Of a stretch of 64,000 bases of DNA, positions 24,215-33,674 are shown one piece after another. A program made the position numbers and the translations under genes. The DNA lies in NCBI GenBank assembly GCA_044377735.1, contig JBILYK010000006.1, positions 1 to 64,000 of the forward strand, read 5' to 3'. The notes beneath the pieces were generated by a model that searched no databases, had not been told where the DNA came from, and was given only the letters and a program-made list of their open reading frames with translations. Within the stretch, counting starts at the first letter, position 1. Each line of letters begins with the position of its first letter. Source of the DNA: Tabrizicola_A sp044377735. Its GTDB lineage: Bacteria > Pseudomonadota > Alphaproteobacteria > Rhodobacterales > Rhodobacteraceae.

Positions 24215-26020
24215 ATGGCACGCGCACCCCTTCTTCAGCTTTCCGGTATTTCGCTGACCTTCGGCGGCAATCCGGTGTTCGACAACCTTGACCTTGTGGT
24301 CCAACCCGGCGACCGCGTCGCTTTGGTGGGGCGAAACGGATCGGGCAAGTCTACCCTCATGAAAGTCATGGCAGGGCTGGTTGACCCTGACGCGGGCCTG
24401 CGCGTTGTGCCGCCCGGTGTCTCGGTTGGCTATATGGAGCAGGACCCCGATCTGTCGGGCTATGCGACATTGGGCGATTACGCCGCCAGCGGTTTGCCCG
24501 AGGGGGAGAGTTATAAGGTGTCCGTCGTGGCCGAGGGGCTGAAGTTCAACCCCGACACGCCAGTTTCCACAGCCTCGGGCGGTGAACGGCGGCGCGCAGC
24601 CTTGGCCAAGCTTATGGCTGAGGCTCCGGAGCTGATGCTTTTGGACGAGCCGACCAACCACTTGGACATCCAAGCCATCGAATGGCTGGAGGCCGAGTTG
24701 AAATCGACCCGCTGCGCCTTTGTCTTGATCAGCCATGACCGCGCGTTCCTACGCGCCCTCACCAAAGCCACCCAGTGGATTGATCGGGGCGAGGTGCGCC
24801 GCCGCGAGACCGGGTTTGACGGCTTTGAAGAGTGGCGCGAAACCGTCTGGGCCGAGGAGGATGAGGCGCGTCACAAGCTGGATCGCAAGATCAAGCATGA
24901 GGCGAAATGGGCTGTTGAGGGCATTTCCGCCCGCCGCAAGCGCAACATGGGCCGCGTGCGCGCTTTGGCCGATCTGCGCGCCGAACGTTCGTCCCAGATC
25001 CGCCGTCAGGGCACTGCGGCAATGGAGTTTGACGGCGGCGTTGTCAGCGGCAAGAAGGTGATCGAGGCGGTGGGGATTTCCAAATCCTTCGGCGACAAGA
25101 CACTCATCAAGGATTTTGATCTGCGCATCCTGCGCGGGGACCGGGTGGCTTTTGTCGGCCCGAACGGGGTTGGCAAGACCACGCTGTTGAAAATGCTGGT
25201 CGGCCAGTTGGAGCCTGACAGTGGCAGCGTCAAGCTGGGCACCAACCTTGAGATCGCCGTTTTCGATCAGACGCGCGCGCAGCTTGATCCCGAGGCCAGC
25301 CTTTGGGAAAATCTGACGGGCGATCCTTTGATGAGCGTCTCGGGTGCCTCGGATCAGGTGATGGTTCGCGGCACGCCGAAACACGTGGTGGCTTATCTGA
25401 AGGATTTCCTTTTTGACGAACGCCAAGCTCGCGCGCCGGTCAAGGCGCTGTCGGGCGGCGAAAAGGCGCGGCTTTTGTTGGCCAAGCTGATGGCGCGGTC
25501 GTCCAACCTGTTGATCTTGGACGAACCGACCAATGATCTGGACGTGGAAACGCTGGATCTTTTGCAGGATATTTTGGGCGAGTATGACGGCACGGTATTG
25601 CTTGTCAGCCATGACCGCGATTTCATCGACCGCGTGGCCACGGCGACCGTGGCGCTTGAGGGCAATGGCCGCGCCACCGCCTATCCGGGGGGCTGGTCGG
25701 ATTATGCCGCACAGCGCGGGGCAGACGCGTTGGAAATGCCAAAGAAATCAGGATCTTCCCATGTAAACCTGCGCGATGACGTGAAGAAGCTCAGCGAAGG
25801 TCTCAGCTTTACCGAGAAAAAGCGGCTTGAGGCTTTGCCCGGCATCATGCAACGCCTTGAAGCCGAGATCAATAAACTGACCGATTTCCTGTCAGATGCC
25901 GAGATGTTCACGCGCGAGCCCGTCAAGTTCCGCAAGGCAACCGAGGCGATTGCCGAGCGCCAACAAGCGCTTGCAGCAGCGGAAGAGGAATGGCTGGCGC
26001 TGGCCGAACGAGACGGTTGA
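24215..26020 (+). CDS. uup: ABC-F family ATPase (Uup-like)
   Basis: This 601-residue soluble protein has two ABC domains. The first has Walker A GRNGSGKST, SGGERRRAALAKLM and LLDEPTNHLD; the second has GPNGVGKTT, SGGEKARLLLAKLM and LILDEPTNDLD. A linker lies between them, and a C-terminal coiled-coil (about 510-600, with EKKRLEALPGIMQRLEAEINKL) matches Uup. It has no membrane domain. ABC-F proteins act on ribosomes or in recombination-linked replication. The ATG at 24215 is the first Met before conserved sequence; no strong ribosome site is seen. Confidence 0.92.
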   Translation: MARAPLLQLSGISLTFGGNPVFDNLDLVVQPGDRVALVGRNGSGKSTLMKVMAGLVDPDAGLRVVPPGVSVGYMEQDPDLSGYATLGDYAASGLPEGESYKVSVVAEGLKFNPDTPVSTASGGERRRAALAKLMAEAPELMLLDEPTNHLDIQAIEWLEAELKSTRCAFVLISHDRAFLRALTKATQWIDRGEVRRRETGFDGFEEWRETVWAEEDEARHKLDRKIKHEAKWAVEGISARRKRNMGRVRALADLRAERSSQIRRQGTAAMEFDGGVVSGKKVIEAVGISKSFGDKTLIKDFDLRILRGDRVAFVGPNGVGKTTLLKMLVGQLEPDSGSVKLGTNLEIAVFDQTRAQLDPEASLWENLTGDPLMSVSGASDQVMVRGTPKHVVAYLKDFLFDERQARAPVKALSGGEKARLLLAKLMARSSNLLILDEPTNDLDVETLDLLQDILGEYDGTVLLVSHDRDFIDRVATATVALEGNGRATAYPGGWSDYAAQRGADALEMPKKSGSSHVNLRDDVKKLSEGLSFTEKKRLEALPGIMQRLEAEINKLTDFLSDAEMFTREPVKFRKATEAIAERQQALAAAEEEWLALAERDG

Positions 26021-26024
26021 GCCG

Positions 26025-27404
26025 CTAGATCAACTCGGCCACCACCTGCGGGACCATCATCACATCCTCGCGCGTGCAGTCAAACTGGCCGACCTGCACG
26101 CGGATCACATAGGTGCCCTTGTGACGGGTTTGCGTCAGATAGATCCGACCTTCATCATTGATGCGGGTCAACAGCGCCTCGGTCGCGGCATCATCCTTCA
26201 GCGCAAAGGTGAACAGCGACAGGCGCGGTTCCGTGGTTATGGTCACGCCGGGCAGGACGCGCAGGGCCTCGCAAGCCTCATGCGCCCATGTCACATGGTT
26301 GCGGATGCGTGTGCGCAGACCTTCCAGCCCATAGGCGCGCAAGGTGAACCACAGTTTCAGCGCGCGGAATCGGCGGCCCAGCGGCACCGTCCATTCGTTG
26401 AAGTTGACGATGTCCTCTTTGCCGGCGGTTTCCAGATAGCTGGGGCGAAGGCCAAGGGTTTTGACCTGTGGGGTGGGGTCACGCAGGAACTGCACGGCAC
26501 AGTCAAACTGCGCGCCAAGCCATTTGTGCGGGTTGAACACAATGCTGTCGGCGGCCTCGATCCCGGCCCAGAGCTCGCGGAATTCAGGCGCGATCATCGC
26601 CGATCCGGCCCATGCGGCATCGACATGCACCGGCAGTCCGGCGGCATGGGCAACGGTGATGCATTCGCCGATGCGGTCAAAGGCACCCACGCTGGTGCCC
26701 CCGGCGCACAGGATCACCCCGGCAGGACGCAGCCCTGCGGCACGGTCCGCCGCAATGGCCCCAGCCAAAGCGCCGGGCTTCATCGACAGGCTTTGATCCG
26801 TCGGGATTTTCACAAGGTTCTCTTGCCCGATACCTGCGATTCTGACCGCCTTATCCACGCTGGAATGGGTCTCGGCGCTGGCATATAGCCGCAAGGTGGG
26901 CTGGCCTGACAAACCTTTGACATTGCCTTGAAACGCCAACGCCTGTTCGCGCATCGTCAGCACGGCGGACAGGGTGGCGGTCGTGGCGCTGTCATGGATG
27001 GTGCCGGTAAACCCTTCGGGCAGGCCCAAGGACTGGCGCAGCCATTGGATCATCACCTGTTCAATCTCGGTGATCGCGGGCGAGGTTTGCCAGATCATCC
27101 CTTGGGCGGCGATGGCATTGGCCAGTTGTTCAGCCAGCATCGAGGCAGGGGCGGCATTGGCCGGGAAATAGGCGAAAAAGCGCGGGTGCTGCCAATGGGT
27201 GATTCCGGGCGGCACGATACGGTCAAAATCGGCAAAAATCTCTGCCATCGGTTCGGGCGCTTCGGGCGGGCCGGGCGGCAACTGGCCTGAAATCGCGCCG
27301 GGCACCAAGGGCGCACGCACCGGGCGGTCGCGCAAGGCGGCGTGGTACTCGGTTGCCCAATCGGCTGCGCGTTTGGACCAATGGTTCAGCTCATCATGGT
27401 TCAT
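26025..27404 (-). CDS. PLP-dependent aromatic-amino-acid decarboxylase family enzyme
   Basis: The 459-residue enzyme belongs to group II pyridoxal decarboxylases (DDC/TDC-like). The cofactor Lys is in SIVFNPHKWLGAQFDC near residue 300. The HVDAAWAGSAM segment near residue 265 holds the Asp that contacts the PLP ring, and GTSVGAFD near residue 240 and HWQHPRFFAYFP near residue 68 match the family. Whether it acts on tryptophan, DOPA or another amino acid cannot be told. The ATG at 27404 has agggag upstream. It stands alone, divergent from cysS. Confidence 0.88.
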   Translation of the reverse strand: MNHDELNHWSKRAADWATEYHAALRDRPVRAPLVPGAISGQLPPGPPEAPEPMAEIFADFDRIVPPGITHWQHPRFFAYFPANAAPASMLAEQLANAIAAQGMIWQTSPAITEIEQVMIQWLRQSLGLPEGFTGTIHDSATTATLSAVLTMREQALAFQGNVKGLSGQPTLRLYASAETHSSVDKAVRIAGIGQENLVKIPTDQSLSMKPGALAGAIAADRAAGLRPAGVILCAGGTSVGAFDRIGECITVAHAAGLPVHVDAAWAGSAMIAPEFRELWAGIEAADSIVFNPHKWLGAQFDCAVQFLRDPTPQVKTLGLRPSYLETAGKEDIVNFNEWTVPLGRRFRALKLWFTLRAYGLEGLRTRIRNHVTWAHEACEALRVLPGVTITTEPRLSLFTFALKDDAATEALLTRINDEGRIYLTQTRHKGTYVIRVQVGQFDCTREDVMMVPQVVAELI

Positions 27405-27604
27405 GCCAGGCTCCCTTACCGGCGAGAGACAAGCGGAAAAGGCTTGGCGGAGCAAGGGAATTGCGCTAGGGCAGGGTAATGGAACAACAGCGCACCTTCG
27501 GCATTTGCTGCATTACCTGCTGACATAGGTCACGCGGGCTCGTCTCCATTCCCTGATAAGGATCACGACAAACCCGCGCCATAGGGCGAGCGACGGGAAA
27601 GAAC

Positions 27605-29029
27605 ATGGTCACGATCAGGCTGCACAATTCAAAGACCCGCCGGAAAGAGGACTTTGTGCCCTTGGACCGGAACAATGTGCGGATGTATGTCTGCGGCCCC
27701 ACAGTCTATGATCGCGCGCATTTGGGCAACGGGCGGCCAGTGGTGGTGTTCGACACGCTCTATCGGCTTTTGCGCCATGTATATGGCGAGGGCCATGTGA
27801 CCTATGTGCGCAATTTCACCGACGTGGACGACAAGATCAACGCCACTGCCGCCGCGCGCAAGGCGGCGGGCGATCTGCGCTCGATGGAAGCACTGATCCA
27901 TGAGCGGACCGAGGAAACCATCGGCTGGTATCACGCGGATATGGACGCTCTGGGGGCGCTGCGCCCAAACTTTGAACCGCGCGCGACCCAATACATCGGG
28001 CCGATGGTGGCGATGATCGAAGGGCTGATCGCGGGCGGGCATGCTTATGCCAAGGACGGCCATGTGCTGTTTCGTGTACGGTCGTACAAAGACTATGGCG
28101 CGCTGTCGGGCCGGTCGGTCGATGACATGATCGCAGGCGCGCGGGTGGAGGTGGCCCCCTTCAAGGAAGACCCGATGGATTTCGTGCTGTGGAAGCCGTC
28201 ATCGGAAGAAGAGCCGGGCTGGACCAGCCCTTGGGGGCGCGGGCGTCCGGGCTGGCATATCGAATGCTCGGCCATGAGCTATGAGCTTTTAGGGCCGTCG
28301 TTCGACATTCATGGCGGGGGTTTGGATCTGCAGTTCCCGCACCATGAGAACGAGGTCGCCCAATCCTGCTGCGCCCATCCCGAGGCCAGCTTTGCCCGCT
28401 ATTGGATGCACAATGAAATGTTGCAGGTCGAGGGCAAGAAGATGTCCAAGAGCTTGGGCAATTTCTTCACCGTGCGGGATTTGCTGGATCAGGGCGTGCC
28501 GGGTGAGGTGATCAGGTTTGTGTACCTGAGCACCCATTACCGCAGCCCGATGGACTGGACGGCGGAGAAGCGTGTTGAAGCGGAAGCTAAACTATTTGGC
28601 TACATCGAACTTATTGCCCGATATGGCGATTTGGACGAGGCCAAGAAGCTCCAGCCAGAGGATGTAGTTATCTCTGCTTTGGCAGACGACTTGAACACGC
28701 ACGAAGCCCTGAGAGGATTGAGCGCTTTGAATGGGGCTGGTGACGCTAGCCGACTTGCTCGAAACATTGAGTTCCTTGGCTTGATGTCATGGAAGCAAAT
28801 TGGACTCAAAGTTGCTGCTTACCGGGCTGCGCTATACGCGTTACCAGCTTTGGCTGAAAGGCTACAATCCTTACGCGAGGTTGCGAAACTGTCGAAAGAC
28901 TTTAGTGCGGTTGACAACTTAAAACGGCAGATAGCAGCGGCAAATTTTTCTGTCATGATGAGTAAGACCGTGGTGACCATTCGACCAGAAATGGACTTCG
29001 ATCTCGCTAAGTTGGAAGCTCTCAAATGA
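27605..29029 (+). CDS. cysS: Cysteinyl-tRNA synthetase
   Basis: The 474-residue class I synthetase charges tRNA-Cys. The zinc Cys and HLGN box are in CGPTVYDRAHLGNG near residue 30, with KMSKS in KKMSKSLGNF near residue 280. GWHIECSAM and PHHENEVAQS complete the zinc and active site. The stop overlaps the cimA start (ATGA). Base composition changes sharply at about 28580: the last 150 codons are near 50% GC with codons rare in the rest of the gene. The coded ending (FDLAKLEALK) is still family-like. Confidence 0.95.
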   Translation: MVTIRLHNSKTRRKEDFVPLDRNNVRMYVCGPTVYDRAHLGNGRPVVVFDTLYRLLRHVYGEGHVTYVRNFTDVDDKINATAAARKAAGDLRSMEALIHERTEETIGWYHADMDALGALRPNFEPRATQYIGPMVAMIEGLIAGGHAYAKDGHVLFRVRSYKDYGALSGRSVDDMIAGARVEVAPFKEDPMDFVLWKPSSEEEPGWTSPWGRGRPGWHIECSAMSYELLGPSFDIHGGGLDLQFPHHENEVAQSCCAHPEASFARYWMHNEMLQVEGKKMSKSLGNFFTVRDLLDQGVPGEVIRFVYLSTHYRSPMDWTAEKRVEAEAKLFGYIELIARYGDLDEAKKLQPEDVVISALADDLNTHEALRGLSALNGAGDASRLARNIEFLGLMSWKQIGLKVAAYRAALYALPALAERLQSLREVAKLSKDFSAVDNLKRQIAAANFSVMMSKTVVTIRPEMDFDLAKLEALK

Positions 29030-30636
29030 CCCGCGAGCGCCTTTATCTCTTCGACACCACGCTGCGGGATGGGCAGCAGACCCAAGGCGTGCAGTTTTCC
29101 GCGCTTGAAAAGGTCCAGATCGCGCAGGCGCTTGACGCGCTTGGCATCGACTATATCGAAGGCGGCTGGCCGGGGGCGAACCCCACAGATTCCGAATTCT
29201 TCGCCACCGCCCCGAAAACCCGCGCAACGATGACCGCCTTTGGCATGACCAAACGGGTGGGGCGGTCGGCCGAGAATGACGATGTGCTGGCCGCTGTGCT
29301 GGATGCTCGCACGCCCGCCGTGTGCCTTGTGGGCAAAACGCATGATTTTCATGTGAAAACCGCGCTGGGTTGCACCTTGGACGAAAATCTTGAGGCGATT
29401 GGCGCCTCCATCGCGCACTGCGTCGCCAAGGGCCGCGAGGCGCTGTTTGACGCCGAGCATTTCTTTGACGGCTACAAGGCAAATCCTGATTACGCGCTGG
29501 CATCTCTGCGCGCCGCCCATGAGGCAGGCGCGCGTTGGCTGGTGCTGTGCGACACCAACGGCGGCACGCTGCCGACCGAGGTGGGCCGGATCGTGGCAGA
29601 GGTAATCGCGGCGGGCATCCCCGGAAGCCGTCTGGGCATTCATTGCCATGACGACACCGGCAACGCCGTGGCCAATTCTTTGGCGGCGGTGGAGGCAGGC
29701 TGTCGGCAGATTCAAGGCACGCTGAACGGGCTGGGGGAACGCTGCGGCAACGCAAATCTGGTGACGCTGATCCCGACGCTGCTGCTGAAGGAGCCGTATA
29801 AATCCGGTTTAGAAACAGGGGTTTCCGATGCGGGTCTCACCCAGCTTCTGAAGATCAGCCGCAGTCTGGATGACATTCTGAACCGCGTGCCCTTGCGGTC
29901 CGCGCCTTATGTCGGCGCATCCGCTTTTGCCCATAAGGCGGGCCTGCACGCCAGCGCCATTTTGAAAGACCCCACCACCTATGAGCATGTCCCACCCGAG
30001 GCCGTGGGCAATGCGCGGGTGATCCCGATGTCCAATCAGGCGGGGCAGTCGAACCTGCGCGCACGGCTGGTCTCGGCAGGCATCGAGGTGGACGCCAAGG
30101 ATGCCCGTCTGGGCCGGATTCTTGAGATCATCAAAGAGCGTGAGGATCAGGGCTATGCCTATGACGGCGCGCAGGCGAGTTTTGAGATCCTTGCCCGGCG
30201 GGAATTGGGGCTGTTGCCGCAGTTCTTTGAGGTGAAGCGCTACCGGGTCACGGTGGAGCGGCGGAAGAACAAATACGACAGCATGGTCAGCCTGTCTGAG
30301 GCCGTGGTGGTCGTGAAGATCGGCGAGCGCAAGGCGATGTCGGTCAGTGACAGTATGGATGAGACTGGGCAAGACCATGGCCCGGTGAACGCCTTGTCCA
30401 AGGCGCTGTCCAAGGATCTTGGCCCCTATCAGGCCTGCATTGACGACATGAAACTCGTTGATTTCAAGGTGCGTATCACCAATGGCGGCACCGAGGCCGT
30501 GACGCGGGTCATCATCGACAGCGAAGACAGCGCAGGCCGTCGCTGGCAGACCGTGGGCGTTTCGGCCAATATCGTGGACGCGAGTTTTGAGGCGCTTTTG
30601 GATGCGATCAACTGGAAACTCGTGCGGGATATGTAG
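29026..30636 (+). CDS. cimA: (R)-citramalate synthase
   Basis: CimA joins pyruvate and acetyl-CoA to citramalate, a threonine-independent start of isoleucine synthesis. The 536 residues show the catalytic DTTLRDGQQTQGV near residue 10, GGWPGANPTDSEF near residue 46, metal-site HCHDDTGNAVANSL near residue 206, and a LeuA-type C-terminal allosteric domain (about 420-536). The N-terminal pocket and length match CimA rather than LeuA or homocitrate synthase. Translation is probably coupled to cysS by the 4-bp overlap. Confidence 0.92.
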   Translation: MTRERLYLFDTTLRDGQQTQGVQFSALEKVQIAQALDALGIDYIEGGWPGANPTDSEFFATAPKTRATMTAFGMTKRVGRSAENDDVLAAVLDARTPAVCLVGKTHDFHVKTALGCTLDENLEAIGASIAHCVAKGREALFDAEHFFDGYKANPDYALASLRAAHEAGARWLVLCDTNGGTLPTEVGRIVAEVIAAGIPGSRLGIHCHDDTGNAVANSLAAVEAGCRQIQGTLNGLGERCGNANLVTLIPTLLLKEPYKSGLETGVSDAGLTQLLKISRSLDDILNRVPLRSAPYVGASAFAHKAGLHASAILKDPTTYEHVPPEAVGNARVIPMSNQAGQSNLRARLVSAGIEVDAKDARLGRILEIIKEREDQGYAYDGAQASFEILARRELGLLPQFFEVKRYRVTVERRKNKYDSMVSLSEAVVVVKIGERKAMSVSDSMDETGQDHGPVNALSKALSKDLGPYQACIDDMKLVDFKVRITNGGTEAVTRVIIDSEDSAGRRWQTVGVSANIVDASFEALLDAINWKLVRDM

Positions 30637-30651
30637 AATGGGGCAAGGTTG

Positions 30652-31629
30652 ATGACCATTCCGTCTTGGGCCTTTGTGGTGGGTGGTTTGGCGGCCACAC
30701 CTGCTGTCGCGCTTGTCTTGGCGCTGTGGCCGTGGGGCGCGACCAAAGAGCCTGAGGGCGGATTGGATTTCACGGCGACACTTGGCGCTTCCCATCAGGC
30801 TTTGCCAATGGCCAGCCTGACGCGACGTGACGGCACTCAGCAGGCCTTTCGTTTTGTCGATGGACCGGACGGCACGCCGCTGGTGGTGATGATCCACGGC
30901 TCGGGCTGGCATGGCAGGCAGTTTGAGGGTTTGGCGGCGCAGGTGGGGGCGGTGGCAGATGTTGTTGTGCCGGATTTGCGCGGTCACGGCGTTGAACCCG
31001 AACGGCGCGGCGATGTCGATTACATCGGGCAGTTTGAAGATGATCTGGCCGAATTGATCGCGGCGCGCGCCAAGCCGGGGCAGAAGGTCATCTTGCTTGG
31101 CCATTCGTCGGGTGGCGGGTTGGTGGTCCGCTTTGCGGGCGGCGCGCGTCGTGACGTGATTGATGGGGCCGTGCTTTTGGCGCCGTTCCTGCACCATTCG
31201 GTCCCCACCACGCGCAAGAATTCGGGCGGTTGGGCGACAGTCAACCTGCGCCGCATGATTGGCCTGTCGATCCTGAACACCTTGCAGATGACGGCGCTGA
31301 ACCATCTTCCCGTGATTCGCTTTGCCATGCCCGCGGCTGTGCTGGACGGGCCTTTGGGGGCGACGGCGACCACGGAATACAGCTATCGGCTGAACACGTC
31401 TTTCGCGCCCCGGTCAAAGTGGCAGGCGGATGTAGCAGCCTTGCCGCCCTTTTTGTTGCTGGCCGGGCGGCAGGATGAGGCTTTTGTGGCTGATGCTTAC
31501 AAGCCTGAACTGTCGGCGCATAATCCTTCCGGGGCTTACGAACTGATCGACGGCGTCGGCCATCTTGCGGTGGTGGATGCCCCAAGAACTGCGGCGGCGG
31601 TCAGCGCCTTTGTTGCGGGGTTTAGATGA
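30652..31629 (+). CDS. Alpha/beta hydrolase with N-terminal membrane anchor
   Basis: The 325-residue protein has an N-terminal hydrophobic segment (WAFVVGGLAATPAVALVLAL). An alpha/beta-hydrolase core follows: oxyanion loop MIHGSGWHGRQF near residue 80, nucleophile elbow LLGHSSGGGLV with Ser near residue 146, an Asp in AGRQDEAF and His in VGHLAVVD near the C-terminus. The triad is complete. The substrate is unknown. ATG 30652 is used; a TTG sits just before. It overlaps the next gene by 4 bp and follows cimA by 15 bp. Confidence 0.85.
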   Translation: MTIPSWAFVVGGLAATPAVALVLALWPWGATKEPEGGLDFTATLGASHQALPMASLTRRDGTQQAFRFVDGPDGTPLVVMIHGSGWHGRQFEGLAAQVGAVADVVVPDLRGHGVEPERRGDVDYIGQFEDDLAELIAARAKPGQKVILLGHSSGGGLVVRFAGGARRDVIDGAVLLAPFLHHSVPTTRKNSGGWATVNLRRMIGLSILNTLQMTALNHLPVIRFAMPAAVLDGPLGATATTEYSYRLNTSFAPRSKWQADVAALPPFLLLAGRQDEAFVADAYKPELSAHNPSGAYELIDGVGHLAVVDAPRTAAAVSAFVAGFR

Positions 31630-32366
31630 CGCTCGAAGCCTGCGCCGAGCTTGTCAGCCGGGGTGACCCCGACCGCTTTGCCGCCGTGATGGCCGCACCT
31701 GTGGCTGCGCGCGCGCGGCTGTTTCCGCTTTATGCCTTTAACCTTGAAGTGGCGCGCGCGCCTTGGGTGTCGAAAGAGCCGATGATCGGCGAAATGCGCC
31801 TGCAATGGTGGCGCGATGTGGTGGCTGAACCCGGTCCTCGTGCGCATGAGGTGGCGGGGCCGTTTCATGCTTTGATCCAAGAGGCGGGCTTGCCCTTGGA
31901 TGTGATCGATCGGCTGATCGAGGCGCGAGTTCAGGATGTTTACGGCGTGCCCTTTGAGGATAGGGTCGCGTTTGACGCCTATCTGGACGCCACGGCGGGG
32001 GGGCTGATGTGGCTGGCCTCGGCCTGTGTGGGCGGCAGGGATGAGGCGGGCGCGCGGGGTTTGGGCTGGGCGCTTGGGCTGGCCAATTACCTGCGCGCCG
32101 TGCCTGAGTTGGAGGCGCGTGGGCGTCACCCTTTGCCCGATGGGCAGGCGGAGGCGATACAAGATCTGGCCAAAGACGGATTGCAGCGGCTGGCGACCGC
32201 GAAGGGCAGGGTGCCCATGGCGGCCGCTTTGGCCGCTTGGCAGGCACGGGGTCTCTTGCGCCAAGTGATGGCCGATCCGCGCGTGGTCGCTGATGGGGCA
32301 ATGGGCCTGTCAGAATTTGGTCGGCGGGGCTGGTTGGTGTGGGCCGCCTTCACCGGGCGGATTTAG
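31626..32366 (+). CDS. Squalene/phytoene synthase-fold protein, NDUFAF6-like
   Basis: The 246-residue protein has the all-helical trans-prenyl-synthase fold but lacks both Asp-rich substrate motifs. Where a DXXXD motif would stand it reads YAFNLEVARAPW, and GEMRLQWWRDVV follows. This pair of segments is typical of NDUFAF6 (C8orf38), an assembly factor of respiratory complex I, and of alphaproteobacterial relatives. An assembly role is inferred; catalysis as a terpene synthase is unlikely. The ATG overlaps the hydrolase stop, and the next gene converges 12 bp away. Confidence 0.8.
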   Translation: MTLEACAELVSRGDPDRFAAVMAAPVAARARLFPLYAFNLEVARAPWVSKEPMIGEMRLQWWRDVVAEPGPRAHEVAGPFHALIQEAGLPLDVIDRLIEARVQDVYGVPFEDRVAFDAYLDATAGGLMWLASACVGGRDEAGARGLGWALGLANYLRAVPELEARGRHPLPDGQAEAIQDLAKDGLQRLATAKGRVPMAAALAAWQARGLLRQVMADPRVVADGAMGLSEFGRRGWLVWAAFTGRI

Positions 32367-32378
32367 CCGCCTGCGGTA

Positions 32379-33521
32379 TCACCTCGTCTCACGCGGCTGC
32401 ATCCACAGCCAGATCAGCGCGCCTCCGGCCAGCACCAGGAACGGCAGCATGGCCATGTTGACCAATTGCCAGCCTGTCTCGACCGACCCGCCCGAGCAGT
32501 TCATCAGCCCGCCCGATGAGAATGAGGCCATGGTGACGCCGCCGAACACGATAAGGTCATTCAATCCCTGCAGGCGGCCGCGCTCTTCGGGGCGTTGGGC
32601 GTTGGTCAGCATGGTGGTCGCGCCGATAAAGCCAAAGTTCCAGCCGATGCCCAAAAGGATGAGCGCGATGAAGAAATTCTCCAGTTCCACCCCCGACATG
32701 GCGACCGCGCCCGATCCGGCAAGGATGGTGAGGCCAATGGCGATCACTTTCTCGACGCCAAGGCGGGCAATGACATGGCCGGTGATAAAGCTGGGCGCAT
32801 ACATCGCCAGAACATGTGCGGTCACAACATCGGCCGCATCGGCGGTTTCAAACCCACAACCGACAACCGCCAAGGGCGAAGATGTCATCACAAGGTTCAT
32901 CAGCGCATAGGACACGGTTGCACAGATCATCGCCACCGCGATGGTGGGGGTGCGGATCATCTCGGCCCGTGTGCGGCCCACCGGGCTGCCCTGAGCGGGC
33001 GTGCGCGGCTTCGGGATGCGCAGGCCAATGAACAGGAACATGCCCAGAAGGTTCAGCGCGATGACCGCAAGGTAAGTGCCAAGGAAGGGCACCACCATAG
33101 ATTCCGCCGTGACCTTCACCAGTTGCGGGCCAACCACCGCCGACAAAAGCCCCCCCGCCATGACCCAGGAAATCGCCTTGGGCCGGAAGGCGTCCGAGGC
33201 GGTATCGGCGGCGGCAAAGCGGTAAAAGCCCTGCGCGCTCATATAGATACCGGTCAGGAGTGAGCCGAGCAGGAACAGCGGGAAGGACGAAAGCATCAGC
33301 CCCACCGCACCAATTGCAGCGCCCAAAGCACCGCCCAAAGCCCCTGCCACGAACCCCGCCGTGCGGCCGTATTTCGCCATGAAACTGGAAATCGGCGTGG
33401 CCGTCAGCATGGAGCCGATGACGATAAAGCTCATCGGCATCTGCGCACCCAAAATCGCTTGGGCTGCCACCAGCACCAGAACGTTGCGTTTGGCGAGGTT
33501 GTCGTCGATGTCGTGGGGCAT
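32379..33521 (-). CDS. Major facilitator superfamily transporter
   Basis: A 380-residue integral membrane protein with about 12 hydrophobic segments and short loops. It has a central charged loop (RIPKPRTPAQGSPVGRTRAEM) between two six-helix halves and a GRTAG-type loop after helix two. The family pattern SGVELENFFIALILLGIGWNFGFIGATTML is that of a drug/metabolite exporter subfamily of the MFS, but no substrate can be named. The ATG at 33521 is the first Met before the conserved part. It is convergent with the NDUFAF6-like gene and divergent from the glycosylase gene. Confidence 0.85.
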   Translation of the reverse strand: MPHDIDDNLAKRNVLVLVAAQAILGAQMPMSFIVIGSMLTATPISSFMAKYGRTAGFVAGALGGALGAAIGAVGLMLSSFPLFLLGSLLTGIYMSAQGFYRFAAADTASDAFRPKAISWVMAGGLLSAVVGPQLVKVTAESMVVPFLGTYLAVIALNLLGMFLFIGLRIPKPRTPAQGSPVGRTRAEMIRTPTIAVAMICATVSYALMNLVMTSSPLAVVGCGFETADAADVVTAHVLAMYAPSFITGHVIARLGVEKVIAIGLTILAGSGAVAMSGVELENFFIALILLGIGWNFGFIGATTMLTNAQRPEERGRLQGLNDLIVFGGVTMASFSSGGLMNCSGGSVETGWQLVNMAMLPFLVLAGGALIWLWMQPRETR

Positions 33522-33674
33522 GGGGGGCCTTTGGTCTTGTGTTGGCCTAGGGCTATGCCTGGCCGTGGGGCGGGGCAAGGGGAAAAACGCGGGGCAGCAG
33601 CGGGATGTAACGGGTGATGTGACGTGTAATGTGACGGGCCTTGCCTTTTCGCCCCACCTCGCCATGCTTTGCCC

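Noticed and set aside
27405..27604. An RNA leader or riboswitch before cysS
   Set aside because: Only a weak gcggg/cccgc pairing was seen, and no known leader class fits.
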